DNA of 64,000 bases from Leptospira sp. GIMC2001 (lineage in GTDB: Bacteria > Spirochaetota > Leptospiria > Leptospirales > Leptospiraceae): positions 1,602,112 through 1,666,111 of the forward strand of contig NZ_CP115468.1 of assembly GCF_028462125.1 (NCBI RefSeq), given 5' to 3'. Below, in pieces: positions 43,396 through 52,490 of the stretch. Positions within the stretch are counted from its first letter, which is position 1. Each line of letters begins with the position of its first letter. The translations under genes and the position numbers were made by a program. The notes below the pieces were generated by a model. That model was not told where the DNA came from and searched no databases. It was given only the letters and a program-made list of their open reading frames with translations.

Positions 43396-45387
43396 CTAAT
43401 AAACGTCCTTTTTGTATCTTCCAGTTTCAATCAAATTGTCTAAATATTTTTTTGCATCAATTTTGCCTAGCTGTCTCGCTCTATGAATAATCTCAATTAG
43501 AGTATCATCGACATCCTTACTCATTGGATCTTTAGATCCACAGATATAGAGAATTGCTCCAGATTCGATCCATTCAAATAATTCTTTACCATTTTCTCTA
43601 ATCTTATCTTGAACATAAACTTTCTTATCACTGTCTCTGGAAAAGGCAGTATTGAATTTGGATAACACTCCACTATCAAAAAATTCCAATAGTTCAGTTT
43701 GGTACAAAAAGTCCAAAGAGAAATGACGATTCCCGAAGAATAGCCAGTTTTTGCCAGTATGACCCAAAGCTTCTCTTTCAAAAAGAAAGGATCGAAATGG
43801 AGCAATTCCCGTTCCTGGACCAATCATAATAATATCAGCATTGGATTCTGGAATTCGGAAATTATTATTTTTCTGAATTTTGAATTCAACTGAGCTTCCT
43901 TCAACAAATTGAAATAAAAATCCAGTACAGAGTCCCTTATAATTTCTTTTGGATGCGTTAATATCTACATCCGCAACGGTTATATGAACTTCGTTCTTGC
44001 CATGTGCTTCCGGTGAAGAAGAAATTGAATAGTATCTTGGTGTGATTGGTTCCAGTAAATCAACTACAGCCTGTCTATCAATGGACTCATGCGGAAGATA
44101 CTCCTCTAGTAAATCAATTAGATCCAGTCTCTCATCTGGCAGTTTTCTTAGAGTGAGATTTTCATAGGCAGTGAGAACACGTTTCGGTAGAAATCGAATC
44201 GAGATTTTATTCTCAAAAGCATCCAATGCTTGGATACTATTGCCTTTCCATTGGATTGTTTGATCAGGAGAAAATTTTAAAAGTTTTAAAATCGAGCTAA
44301 CAGTGGCTAGATCATTCTTTGGTATGATGCCAACGCTATCTCCTGGAAGATAATCAATATCAGTCTCAGATTGGATTTCAATATGGCGAATTTCTTTTCC
44401 GCTTTTTGCATCAGTTAAGTTGATGGATTGGCTGATTTTACCTAAATAAAAATTCTTATTTTTGGGAGCATTTGCTTGAGGAATCGATTGTTGAGAAATA
44501 CCATTGTTGCCATTCCCATTTTGGTTTCCATTTCCGTTTGCAAAATTGCTTGCCACATAATTCCCGTTTGCTTCGTTTTCTTGCGCATGGGTTGCTTGCT
44601 GCATTACAGCTCCAACACCAACGGCAGATTTTATACCGGACTGTAAAGATTCGATAAGACTTGTAGACCATGCATTAGCAGTTTCTTCATAGTCCACATC
44701 ACAGAGTCCAAGATCATGAATTCGCACAGCATTTGCTTTGCTCAAATACTGATCAATGTCTTTACCAGTTTGGCAAAATAGTGGATAGGATGAATCCCCT
44801 AGCGCAAGTACTGAGAATTTTAAATGGCTCAAATTTTTATCTAACTTAGATAATGCAGTGTGGAAACTACGAGCTGCTTCTGGAGGTTCGCCGTCTCCAT
44901 GTGTGCTAATGATTGTTACTAGAAGTTCTTCTTTGCTTAAGTCGTCTACTTTGTATTGGCTTGTACTTGATACTTTTGTTTTGAGACCGAGACCTTTTAA
45001 TTGATTCTGAACTTGCGATGCAATTTTTTTCGAGTTACCCGTTTCGGTTCCGTAAACTATAGTCGCAGTCTTAGGCAATGTAAAAGATTGAGCTGGATTG
45101 CCAGCTGAAATATTGATGCTTGGATTGACTATTGCAGTTTGTAAGACTTGAGATTGTGGCTGTGCTTGGATATTCTCAGCCATCGACATATATTCGGTTT
45201 TTTGAATATTCTTTTGAGCTGTTTCTAGAACTCGTGATGAATCTTTTTCTTGTGTAATTCTCGGAAGTTCAATTGTATCTGGATCTTCTTCAATAACCGC
45301 ATCTAGATAGCCGGACATCCAGAATCTATCATTGGGTGTAGAGATTCGAACCAATTCTTTAAACTCATTTTTTACATTTCTTTTCAT
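43396..45387 (-). CDS. cysJ: Sulfite reductase flavoprotein subunit
   Basis: NADPH-to-CysI electron carrier with FMN and FAD, 663 residues. The flavodoxin domain begins at about 107 (TIVYGTETGNSKKIA, STHGDGEPPEAARSF). The FAD domain has RYYSISSSPEA and ITVADV; the NADPH part has GPGTGIAPFRSFLFER and YICGSKDPMSKDVD. There is a 100-residue N-terminal extension not found in E. coli CysJ, and an Asn/Gly-rich linker (NGNGNQNGNGNNG) near 285-298 between the flavodoxin and FAD parts. Forms the reductase with CysI just downstream. Confidence 0.93.
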   Translation of the reverse strand: MKRNVKNEFKELVRISTPNDRFWMSGYLDAVIEEDPDTIELPRITQEKDSSRVLETAQKNIQKTEYMSMAENIQAQPQSQVLQTAIVNPSINISAGNPAQSFTLPKTATIVYGTETGNSKKIASQVQNQLKGLGLKTKVSSTSQYKVDDLSKEELLVTIISTHGDGEPPEAARSFHTALSKLDKNLSHLKFSVLALGDSSYPLFCQTGKDIDQYLSKANAVRIHDLGLCDVDYEETANAWSTSLIESLQSGIKSAVGVGAVMQQATHAQENEANGNYVASNFANGNGNQNGNGNNGISQQSIPQANAPKNKNFYLGKISQSINLTDAKSGKEIRHIEIQSETDIDYLPGDSVGIIPKNDLATVSSILKLLKFSPDQTIQWKGNSIQALDAFENKISIRFLPKRVLTAYENLTLRKLPDERLDLIDLLEEYLPHESIDRQAVVDLLEPITPRYYSISSSPEAHGKNEVHITVADVDINASKRNYKGLCTGFLFQFVEGSSVEFKIQKNNNFRIPESNADIIMIGPGTGIAPFRSFLFEREALGHTGKNWLFFGNRHFSLDFLYQTELLEFFDSGVLSKFNTAFSRDSDKKVYVQDKIRENGKELFEWIESGAILYICGSKDPMSKDVDDTLIEIIHRARQLGKIDAKKYLDNLIETGRYKKDVY

Positions 45388-45457
45388 TACAATATTTCCG
45401 AGATTTTTAATTTCTAATAATAGATATACTCTTCTATTATCGACCTTTTTTACTGAG

Positions 45458-45530
45458 TAATTTAAGTTTTCTAGACCCCAACTTTATTGAAATTGATAAA
45501 GTTGGGCTTTGTATTTTGTAACTTAAATTA
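45458..45530. terminator. Nested inverted repeats between peroxiredoxin and cysJ genes
   Basis: An inner perfect hairpin CCCAACTTTAT (45477-45487) with ATAAAGTTGGG (45496-45506) is enclosed by an outer perfect pair TAATTTAAGTT (45458-45468) and AACTTAAATTA (45520-45530). The outer arm includes the stop codon of the peroxiredoxin gene. Probably the 3' structure and terminator of that gene; a role as attenuator for cysJ is possible. Confidence 0.6.
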
Positions 45531-46163
45531 TTTATTGGGTTGAGGAGTAAGTCTCAAATAAGGCTTAATTGCCTTCCAACCTTTAGGGAATTTTGATTTT
45601 GCATCAGCGTCCGATACGGAAGGGACGATCACACAGTCCTGACCATCTTTCCAATCTACTGGAGTTGCAACACTGTAGTTTGCGGTCAATTGAAGAGAAT
45701 CAATCACTCTCAAAATCTCGTCAAAATTTCTACCAGTTGATGCAGGATAGGTAATGATCAATTTTACCTTTTTGTCTGCGCCAATGATAAATACAGATCG
45801 AACTGTTAATGAGTTATCTGCGTTTGGGTGAATCATGTCGTAAAGAGTGGAAACTTTTTTGTCCAAATCTGCAAGAATCGGATAGTCCACTTTGCAACTT
45901 TGTGTTTCGTTGATATCTTCGATCCATTTCTTGTGGGAGTCTACGCCATCGACGCTAAGTGCGATTACTTTTACGTTTCGTTTTTCGAATTCTGGTTTGA
46001 GTTTGGATACACGTCCAAGTTCTGTTGTGCAAACAGGTGTAAAGTCCGCTGGATGTGAGAATAAAACACCCCAACTATCGCCTAAATATTTATGAAATTC
46101 TATAGTTCCTTCTGATGAATCTGCTTTGAAGTCAGGTGCGATATCGCCGAGTCTGAGTGACAT
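45528..46163 (-). CDS. Peroxiredoxin, 1-Cys (Prx6) type
   Basis: Thiol peroxidase of 211 residues. The peroxidatic Cys is C45 in HPADFTPVCTTELG, the Prx6 form of the motif. A long C-terminal domain (TPVDWKDGQDCVIVPSVSDADAKSKFPKGW) is also typical of Prx6. Reduces hydrogen or organic peroxides in the cytoplasm. Its place between the two sulfur-assimilation arms may reflect shared control or protection of the Fe-S and siroheme enzymes; this is inference. A nested hairpin lies at its 3' end. Confidence 0.93.
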   Translation of the reverse strand: MSLRLGDIAPDFKADSSEGTIEFHKYLGDSWGVLFSHPADFTPVCTTELGRVSKLKPEFEKRNVKVIALSVDGVDSHKKWIEDINETQSCKVDYPILADLDKKVSTLYDMIHPNADNSLTVRSVFIIGADKKVKLIITYPASTGRNFDEILRVIDSLQLTANYSVATPVDWKDGQDCVIVPSVSDADAKSKFPKGWKAIKPYLRLTPQPNK

Positions 46164-46518
46164 ATATAGTCTCCTTTTTCTGTTAAATTGAAATTTATAT
46201 CCAATATAAAAAACTTCCTATATATTTTCAAGAGTCTTTTCTGTAAAATGAAACAATTTTTGGAATAATTTTCATTTTCTCGCAAAGAATAGGAAATTTT
46301 CGCATAATTTTCTTTGATTGGCTAAGATTTTCGATGATTTATACGATTTTTTCTATTAAAACAATTGAATAGTATGGTATATTTTACATTTTGTCCATTA
46401 TAAAAGAAAATATTCGGATATTTGAGATGATTCTCCTTAAATTCCGTCAAAAATTAGAGAGAATGGAAGTAGATGCGAATTTAGAAGTAAAATCCAATTA
46501 GGATAGGCTACAAATATT
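46164..46518. promoter_or_regulatory. Divergent region between peroxiredoxin and CysH-CysD genes
   Basis: AT-rich, 355 bases, with no gene seen. TTGGCT (46318-46323), 16 bases, TATACG (46340-46345) is a reasonable plus-strand promoter. TTTTGTCCATTA near 46389 resembles one arm of the inverted repeat at 41633, which could mark a shared regulator. A GGATAGG site precedes the ATG at 46519. Confidence 0.4.
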
Positions 46519-48174
46519 ATGATCGTAAAAGAAGAAGAAATCACACCCCTTATTTCGGGCAAATCACCTGTTGAAGCCCTTCAAAATCTTGCAGAACAGT
46601 TTCCAGGAAGAGTTGCCTTTTCCTCAAGTTTGGGTCTCGAAGATCAAGTGATTACTCATATGATTGCCGAGAACAAAATTCCAATTCGAATATTTACACT
46701 CGATACTGGTAGACTATTTCCTGAAACCTATGAATTGCATCAGACGACAGTTGATCGCTATAAGATTCCTATTGAGACTTATTTTCCAGATCCTTTGGAA
46801 GTGAAAAGTTTTGTATCAGAGCTTGGCCCCAATTCATTCTACAATTCTGTAGAGAACCGGATGGAATGTTGCCGAATTCGAAAAGTAGAACCTCTAAAGA
46901 AAGCTCTCATTGGTTCAACGATATGGGTGACCGGAATTCGAAAAGAGCAATCGCAAGATCGTAATGTCCTCCCTCAATTGGAATGGAATCCTGGACACAA
47001 TGTATTCAAATTCCATCCCATCCTAGACTGGACTGAGTCTCAAGTTAGCGATTTCATCCAAACAAATAAAGTTCCATACAATAAATTGCATGATGCAGGT
47101 TTTCCAAGTATTGGTTGTGCGCCTTGTACAAGAGCAGTGGAACCAGGTGAAGATTCCAGAGCGGGACGATGGTGGTGGGAGACACAAGATGCCAAAGAAT
47201 GCGGACTGCATTGGGTGGATGGTAAGCTTGTTCCCAATAAGAAAGAAAAAATTGAACCTGCTGTAAGAAAACCAACACGTAGTCTTTCGAGACTTGATAA
47301 GTTAGAATCGGAAAGTATTCACATCATGCGTGAAGTTGCAGCACAGTTCAACAAACCAGTGTTACTTTTCTCTGGTGGAAAGGATTCGATCTGCTTGGTC
47401 TATCTTGCCAAAAAAGCATTTGAACCTGCCAAAATTCCATTTACGTTAGTTCATATTGATACAGGTCATAATTTTCCGGAAGCCTTAGAATTTCGTGACA
47501 ATCTAGTAAAAAAATTCGGACTCAAATTAGAAGTTGGATCCGTTCAATCGAGTATTGATCGAGGCCTTGCGGTTGAAGAGAAAGGAAAGTTTCCAAGCAG
47601 AAACGGAATCCAAACTGTTTCTCTTCTTGAGACAATCTCTAATATGAAAGCGGATGCTTGCATTGGAGGTGCTCGACGTGATGAGGAAAAAGCTCGAGCA
47701 AAGGAAAGGATCTTTTCCGTAAGAGATGTGTTTGGTGGTTGGGATCCAAGATTGCAAAGACCTGAGCTTTGGGATATTTACAATGGTAAAATTCACAATG
47801 GAGAAAATGTCCGTGTTTTTCCAATTAGCAATTGGACAGAATTGGATGTCTGGGAATATATTGAACGGGAAAATATTGAATTGCCATCTTTATATTTTAC
47901 TCATGAGAGAGAAGTGATGTTAAGAGACGGTTTGATTTTTCCTATTTCGGAATTTGTTCGAATTGATCCAGGTGATGTGATCGAGAAAAAAGCAGTTCGA
48001 TTCAGAACTGTGGGTGACATGACCTGCACTGCAGCAGTTGAATCTAGAGCGGACAATCTGTCCTCAATCATTGAAGAGATTCGATCCTCCAAGACGACAG
48101 AGCGTGGAAGTCGATTGGATGATAAGCGATCGGAAGCTGCGATGGAAGATCGCAAAAGGGGAGGGTATTTCTGA
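46519..48174 (+). CDS. cysHD: Fusion of APS reductase (CysH) and ATP sulfurylase subunit 2 (CysD)
   Basis: Two sulfate-assimilation enzymes in one chain of 551 residues. Residues 1-235 are CysH: SSSLGLEDQVI, the 4Fe-4S ligands C117-C118 and C200/C203 (GCAPC), and the catalytic C228 in ECGLH. The four-Cys cluster marks APS-using enzymes and not PAPS-using ones. Residues about 255-551 are CysD: ESIHIMREVAA, the PP-loop FSGGKDS (284-290), GGARRDEEKARAKERIFS, WDPRLQRPELW and the C-terminal RKRGGYF. The sequence is continuous with no stop or frameshift. CysD makes APS with CysN and CysH reduces it to sulfite, so the fusion may pass APS on directly. cysN starts two bases after. Confidence 0.93.
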   Translation: MIVKEEEITPLISGKSPVEALQNLAEQFPGRVAFSSSLGLEDQVITHMIAENKIPIRIFTLDTGRLFPETYELHQTTVDRYKIPIETYFPDPLEVKSFVSELGPNSFYNSVENRMECCRIRKVEPLKKALIGSTIWVTGIRKEQSQDRNVLPQLEWNPGHNVFKFHPILDWTESQVSDFIQTNKVPYNKLHDAGFPSIGCAPCTRAVEPGEDSRAGRWWWETQDAKECGLHWVDGKLVPNKKEKIEPAVRKPTRSLSRLDKLESESIHIMREVAAQFNKPVLLFSGGKDSICLVYLAKKAFEPAKIPFTLVHIDTGHNFPEALEFRDNLVKKFGLKLEVGSVQSSIDRGLAVEEKGKFPSRNGIQTVSLLETISNMKADACIGGARRDEEKARAKERIFSVRDVFGGWDPRLQRPELWDIYNGKIHNGENVRVFPISNWTELDVWEYIERENIELPSLYFTHEREVMLRDGLIFPISEFVRIDPGDVIEKKAVRFRTVGDMTCTAAVESRADNLSSIIEEIRSSKTTERGSRLDDKRSEAAMEDRKRGGYF

Positions 48175-48175
48175 T

Positions 48176-49402
48176 ATGGATATGTTACGATTTATAACAG
48201 CTGGAAGCGTTGATGATGGCAAGAGTACATTGATTGGAAGATTGCTCTATGACACCAATTCTGTGTTTGCTGATCAATTGGAATCGCTTGGTGGTCAAGA
48301 TGGGGAGGATATTAACCTAGCTCATCTAACAGATGGACTCAAAGCAGAAAGAGAACAAGGAATCACAATTGATGTAGCCTATAAATATTTTTCTACTGAT
48401 GTGAGAAAATTTATCATAGCGGATGCACCAGGACATGTGCAATATACAAGAAATATGGTTACCGGTGCCTCCAACGCTGATTTAATCATAGTTCTGGTTG
48501 ATGCAAGAAAAGGTGTCATTGAGCAAACAAGAAGACATACTTTGCTTGCAGCTCTTCTAAAAATTCCAAGATTACTGCTTGCCGTAAACAAAATGGACTT
48601 GGTCGATTTTGACAAAAATGTATTCGATAAAATTTTGACCGACTTCAATCAATTTGCTGGAAGTTTAGGTTTCCAAAGAATCGATGCAGTTCCTGTATCT
48701 GCCTTGAAAGGCGATAATATTGTTCAACGTAGTCATTTTATGGATTGGTATGCAGGTCCATCTCTTCTTGAGACTTTGGAAACTGTTCCTGCAGAAGAAG
48801 ATAGTTATGGTTCTGCTCGTATACCCGTTCAATATGTAATTCGCAATGAACCAGAATATCGTGGTTATACGGGAAGATTGAGTGGAGGAGTTCTGCATAA
48901 GGGAGACAAAATCACAGTATTCCCATCGGGTTTGCAAACTACCATAGAACATATCGATTTCAATGGCCAAGACTGGGATGAAGCAGTTCCTGGTATGTCA
49001 CTCTCCCTTAGATTGAAAGAAGATCTCGATATCAGTCGAGGTGACTTAATTGCAGGACCCGGTCCCACTCCAAAAATTGGAACAAGTTTTACTGCAGCAG
49101 TTTGCTGGATGGATCCAAGTCCACTCTACGAGACCAATCGGTTTATTTTGAGGCAAGGAACGAATTCTGTGCGAGCAGAAGTAATCCGTATAGAAACCAA
49201 GCTAGATATATCTACAGCAACACGAACAAATCCAGGCGGGAGCCTCAATCTAAATGATATAGGTTTGATCCATGTTCGCACAGCTAAACCCATTGCTTGG
49301 GATGATTATGCAAAAAATACTCATACTGGTTCTTTTCTTTTGATTGAAGAAAATTCCAATCAAACAGTTGCAGCTGGTATGATTGGGAATCTTCCTGTAT
49401 AG
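48176..49402 (+). CDS. cysN: Sulfate adenylyltransferase subunit 1 (GTPase)
   Basis: GTPase subunit that drives APS formation by CysD. The 408-residue chain has the P-loop GSVDDGKST (10-18), the switch GITIDVAYKYF, DAPGH and NKMD, then EF-Tu-like barrel domains. It is shorter than E. coli CysN (475). No APS kinase (CysC) domain is fused, which fits the APS-type CysH upstream. ATG 48176 follows the strong site GGGGAGGG (48158-48165). The frame is open further upstream, but only inside cysHD. Confidence 0.93.
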   Translation: MDMLRFITAGSVDDGKSTLIGRLLYDTNSVFADQLESLGGQDGEDINLAHLTDGLKAEREQGITIDVAYKYFSTDVRKFIIADAPGHVQYTRNMVTGASNADLIIVLVDARKGVIEQTRRHTLLAALLKIPRLLLAVNKMDLVDFDKNVFDKILTDFNQFAGSLGFQRIDAVPVSALKGDNIVQRSHFMDWYAGPSLLETLETVPAEEDSYGSARIPVQYVIRNEPEYRGYTGRLSGGVLHKGDKITVFPSGLQTTIEHIDFNGQDWDEAVPGMSLSLRLKEDLDISRGDLIAGPGPTPKIGTSFTAAVCWMDPSPLYETNRFILRQGTNSVRAEVIRIETKLDISTATRTNPGGSLNLNDIGLIHVRTAKPIAWDDYAKNTHTGSFLLIEENSNQTVAAGMIGNLPV

Positions 49403-49473
49403 TCGTTGATATTATTCAGCAAAAGTTCGATGATATTAAAGGTAAGTGAGAGTGGTAGCATCTGCATTCGTAT

Positions 49474-50277
49474 ATGAAAGAAATTAGAATAAGCAAAATA
49501 CCTTTTGAGTTCCGTCCAGGAACTGTTTCTATTGTGGGTGCAGGTCCTGGAGATCCAGATTTGTTAACTCGCAAAGGTTTATCTCGTTTGGAATCAGCAG
49601 ATGTAATTCTCTATGATGCCTTACTCGATCCAAAGTTTTTGGAAATTTTTCCAAATCATGCACTGATATTATATGTTGGCAAACGGTCAGGCGAACATTC
49701 TGCAACACAAGAAGAAATCAATAATTTGTTGATTCAGTATGCCCGAGCTAATAAGAAAGTCGTTCGTCTGAAAGGAGGAGATCCTTTTGTTTTTGGTCGC
49801 GCAGGTGAAGAGATTTTGGCACTTCGAAATGCAAATATTGAATTTGAAATAATTCCTGGAGTGAGTTCGATCCAATCGGGCGCAAGTGATTCCAATATTC
49901 CACTGACTCATAGAAATATTTCTAGGCAGCTCCTTGTTCTTGATGGTCACACTATCATTCGAGATGGAATCGATTGGTCGTGGCTTTCGAAATTTTCAGG
50001 AACGATTAGTCTTCTTATGGGAACTAAAACCATTCAAGAAATCGCAAGACGATTGGTCGAAGCTGGTGTTCCCGAAACAACACCGATCGCTATGGTTACA
50101 GATGCAAGTTTACCCATAAGCCAGTCTGTGTTTTCTACACTCGAAGAAGTTGTTCGTTCTGGTCTAAGTAAGGAAACCAAAGGTCCAGGCATTGTATACA
50201 TCGGAGAATCAGTAAAAATTTATCATGAATCGATCTACAACCAAGAAATATCCAGCTTTTCTCAATTTAGAAAATAA
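49474..50277 (+). CDS. cobA: Uroporphyrinogen-III C-methyltransferase
   Basis: SAM-dependent enzyme that methylates uroporphyrinogen III twice to make precorrin-2, entering siroheme (and cobalamin) synthesis; 267 residues. Motifs are VGAGPGDPDLLTRKG, YDALL, RLKGGDPFVFGRAGEE and PGVSSIQSG. The next gene, the siroheme dehydrogenase, begins 53 bases before its stop, an unusually long overlap. With that gene it provides siroheme for CysI. Could also be called cysG (C-terminal part) or sumT. Confidence 0.93.
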   Translation: MKEIRISKIPFEFRPGTVSIVGAGPGDPDLLTRKGLSRLESADVILYDALLDPKFLEIFPNHALILYVGKRSGEHSATQEEINNLLIQYARANKKVVRLKGGDPFVFGRAGEEILALRNANIEFEIIPGVSSIQSGASDSNIPLTHRNISRQLLVLDGHTIIRDGIDWSWLSKFSGTISLLMGTKTIQEIARRLVEAGVPETTPIAMVTDASLPISQSVFSTLEEVVRSGLSKETKGPGIVYIGESVKIYHESIYNQEISSFSQFRK

Positions 50278-50818
50278 GAATGTTCTTATAATTGGTGGAG
50301 GCAATGTAGCTCTAGAAAAACTTCCTACCGTTTTTGCTTCTGGAGCAAAAATCACTATTATTTCTTTAGAGTTCAACTTAGATGTTACTGATTTCTTAAC
50401 AACCCATCCTAGTATAACTAAGATTCAACGAAAAATAGAAATGGATGATCTTAAGAATCGAGATCTAATTTTCTCTGCGACAAATAATGGACAACTCAAT
50501 CGGGAATTGGTTGATGAAGCCCATAGGTTAAATATATGGATCAACTCTTGTGATGATCCATCTAATTGCGATTTTTACTCAGCGGCCGTTTTTGATAGGG
50601 GACCAATTCGAATTGCAGTTTCTACCGATGGCAGATTTGCCGGACTCGGTGGATTGGTTAAGTCGGTTCTCAATGAAATTTTGCCCGAAGAAACTGATGA
50701 GGAATGGAATGCTTTAGTTGATTTTAGAGAATCCTTGAAATTAAAAGTAAAAGATCCGAGTGAAAGAAAAAGAATTCTAACTGCATTACTCGCCGATCTA
50801 AGGCGATCGTATTTTTAA
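50225..50818 (+). CDS. Siroheme synthase, precorrin-2 dehydrogenase/ferrochelatase (Met8/CysG-N type)
   Basis: NAD-dependent enzyme that oxidises precorrin-2 to sirohydrochlorin, and in many members also inserts iron; 197 residues. The Rossmann motif is IIGGGNVALEKLPTVFASGA. Further blocks are FSATNNGQLNRELVDEA, SCDDPSNCDFYSAAVFDRGPIRIAVSTDG and the C-terminal tail. The N-terminus PAFLNLENKNVLIIGGG is standard. In E. coli this domain is fused to the methyltransferase as CysG; here the genes are separate but overlap by 53 bases. Confidence 0.9.
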   Translation: MNRSTTKKYPAFLNLENKNVLIIGGGNVALEKLPTVFASGAKITIISLEFNLDVTDFLTTHPSITKIQRKIEMDDLKNRDLIFSATNNGQLNRELVDEAHRLNIWINSCDDPSNCDFYSAAVFDRGPIRIAVSTDGRFAGLGGLVKSVLNEILPEETDEEWNALVDFRESLKLKVKDPSERKRILTALLADLRRSYF

Positions 50819-50840
50819 AAATATCTTCAATGGATTAACG

Positions 50841-50890
50841 GAACACGGACGGGGATGGGGACGGATGGACGGGGCTTAAGCCCCGGGCTT
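50841..50890. repeat. G-rich run and 14-bp palindrome
   Basis: Six G-tracts (two to four G each) lie between 50847 and 50874 and merge into the perfect palindrome GGGGCTTAAGCCCC (50871-50884). The composition is unlike anything nearby. Could form a two-tetrad G-quadruplex or a strong hairpin downstream of the siroheme gene. It is about 20 bases after the stop, so a role as transcript end is possible. Confidence 0.6.
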
Positions 50891-51009
50891 GTTTACATAT
50901 CCAACAACAACTCATCGCCAATCCCATAAAACAAGGGGGATTCAAAATTTCCGATTCTGTGATTTGCTCTTTTTGAATCCAATTACGAAATTCTTGGAGA
51001 TAAATCGTA

Positions 51010-51043
51010 ACTTATCCATCTAATTTGCATTAAATGGATAAGT
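51010..51043. terminator. 10-bp inverted repeat between convergent genes
   Basis: ACTTATCCAT and ATGGATAAGT are perfect inverted copies with a 14-base loop, 13 bases past the transaldolase stop. No T-run follows in either direction, so a terminator is only a weak call. Confidence 0.35.
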
Positions 51044-51055
51044 GATCTTCATATT

Positions 51056-51706
51056 TTACCAGTTGATTGATTTAGAATCTTCAATAAATTTTTGAAGACC
51101 TAAATCAGTGAGTGGATGTTGAAAAAGTTGTGCAAAAACAGAATAGGGAAGAGTAACGCAATCTGCACCACGAAGAGCCACTTCTTTGAAATGGATTGGG
51201 TGACGAATGGAAGCTGCCAAAATTTCTGTTTCGTATCCGTAATTGTCATACATTTCTCGAATCTCGCTGATTAATTCAAGACCGTCTTGCCCAACATCAT
51301 CGAGTCTACCTAAGAAAGGAGAAATAAAGGTAGCGCCCGCCTTAGCAGCTAGTAGTGCTTGGTTCGCAGAAAAACAAAGTGTTACATTTGTTGCAATCCC
51401 ACGATTTGTGAATTCATTGACTGCTTTGAGGCCAACCATATTGAGCGGAACTTTTACAACTACATTGTCAGCGATTGCTGCAAGTTCTACTCCTTCCTTG
51501 ATCATTCCCTCATAGTCAGTCGCAATTACTTCCGCACTGACTGGACCTTCCACGATCGATGCGATTTCTTTTATAACTTCGGTGAATTTACGTCCAGATT
51601 TGGATATGATGGATGGGTTTGTTGTTATTCCATCTAAGAGTCCGAGTTCGTTTACTTTTTTAATTTCGTCTATGTTTGCTGTATCCAAGAAGATGTTCAT
51701 GGACAT
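51056..51706 (-). CDS. tal: Transaldolase (short, FSA/TalC type)
   Basis: Schiff-base aldolase of the non-oxidative pentose phosphate pathway, 216 residues. [13 protein letters not shown] and [14 protein letters not shown] open the chain. The Schiff-base Lys is K85 in VVVKVPL, and [31 protein letters not shown] is the family block. The short form is shared with fructose-6-phosphate aldolase; the sequence alone does not separate them fully, though most bacterial genes of this size are transaldolases. Confidence 0.9.
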   Translation of the reverse strand: MSMNIFLDTANIDEIKKVNELGLLDGITTNPSIISKSGRKFTEVIKEIASIVEGPVSAEVIATDYEGMIKEGVELAAIADNVVVKVPLNMVGLKAVNEFTNRGIATNVTLCFSANQALLAAKAGATFISPFLGRLDDVGQDGLELISEIREMYDNYGYETEILAASIRHPIHFKEVALRGADCVTLPYSVFAQLFQHPLTDLGLQKFIEDSKSINW

Positions 51707-51713
51707 AGACTGG

Positions 51714-52490
51714 TTAACGGATTAAATCACGCAAGGTTTTTGTTTCTTGGACGCTGAAGAATTCTTTATATTCTTTATCTATCATATTTCGAATTGTAAG
51801 ACTGAAGTAGTCAATCCGTCTCGTATATGGATTCTTTTTGTACGGTTCTCTCCACATAAGAATGAATCCGCCGCGAGGTGGATCTTCTCTGTTGTCAACC
51901 AATTCCCAAACAGCAGCACCGCCAACTTTTTTGTCATCTAGAGCTTGCTTCTTAGGTTTTCCGTATTTCATTTCCATTTTGTCTAGAATTTTCTCACTTT
52001 CGACAAAATTGAAAATCACTCCGACTGAGAAAAGAATTCCATTTTCGCGGTATTCGGTCTGGCTATCAACAGCTGGATCGTATTCCGGATTGTTTACATT
52101 TTGTTTGGGTCTTGCATCTTTTACGATTTCGGGAGTTTTGTAAAAGCGATACATATATTGAATGCCATTTCTTTTCACAAGTAGCAAGGCATCTTTTTTC
52201 TCGTAGAGGATCTCAATTTCTTCATCCACATTTGGGTCAGTACTTAGAGAAATAAATTTCTCTCTTAATAATTCATAACTCATTCCCCAAGATGCTTCAG
52301 CAAATCCTTCAAGAGGACCTGGCGCATCTCTTTCCACGGGCTGACCTTGGGCATAAACTGACTGTGTTCCAAGTAAACCCAGACCTAAAACGGAAACTGC
52401 AGTGAAAAGGAGGAAATGGCGGACTTTCATAATTAAAGTATCGGAAATTTTTAAAAAAGTTGAGCTTCGTTTTTTTGGAAAAATGCTCAT
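51714..52490 (-). CDS. Secreted hypothetical protein
   Basis: Exported protein of unknown role, 258 residues from the first ATG or 238 from ATG 52430. A signal peptide is clear from the latter ([24 protein letters not shown]). ATG 52490 overlaps the upstream stop as ATGA, so translational coupling favours it, with an N-terminal extension before the signal peptide. The mature part (about 50-250) begins [19 protein letters not shown] and has many charged residues but no known motif. It ends eight bases before the transaldolase gene. Confidence 0.65.
   Translation of the reverse strand: MSIFPKKRSSTFLKISDTLIMKVRHFLLFTAVSVLGLGLLGTQSVYAQGQPVERDAPGPLEGFAEASWGMSYELLREKFISLSTDPNVDEEIEILYEKKDALLLVKRNGIQYMYRFYKTPEIVKDARPKQNVNNPEYDPAVDSQTEYRENGILFSVGVIFNFVESEKILDKMEMKYGKPKKQALDDKKVGGAAVWELVDNREDPPRGGFILMWREPYKKNPYTRRIDYFSLTIRNMIDKEYKEFFSVQETKTLRDLIR

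Noticed and set aside
48038..48175. 46-residue extension of CysN
   Set aside because: It lies within the conserved C-terminus of the CysD part; ATG 48176 has a strong ribosome site.
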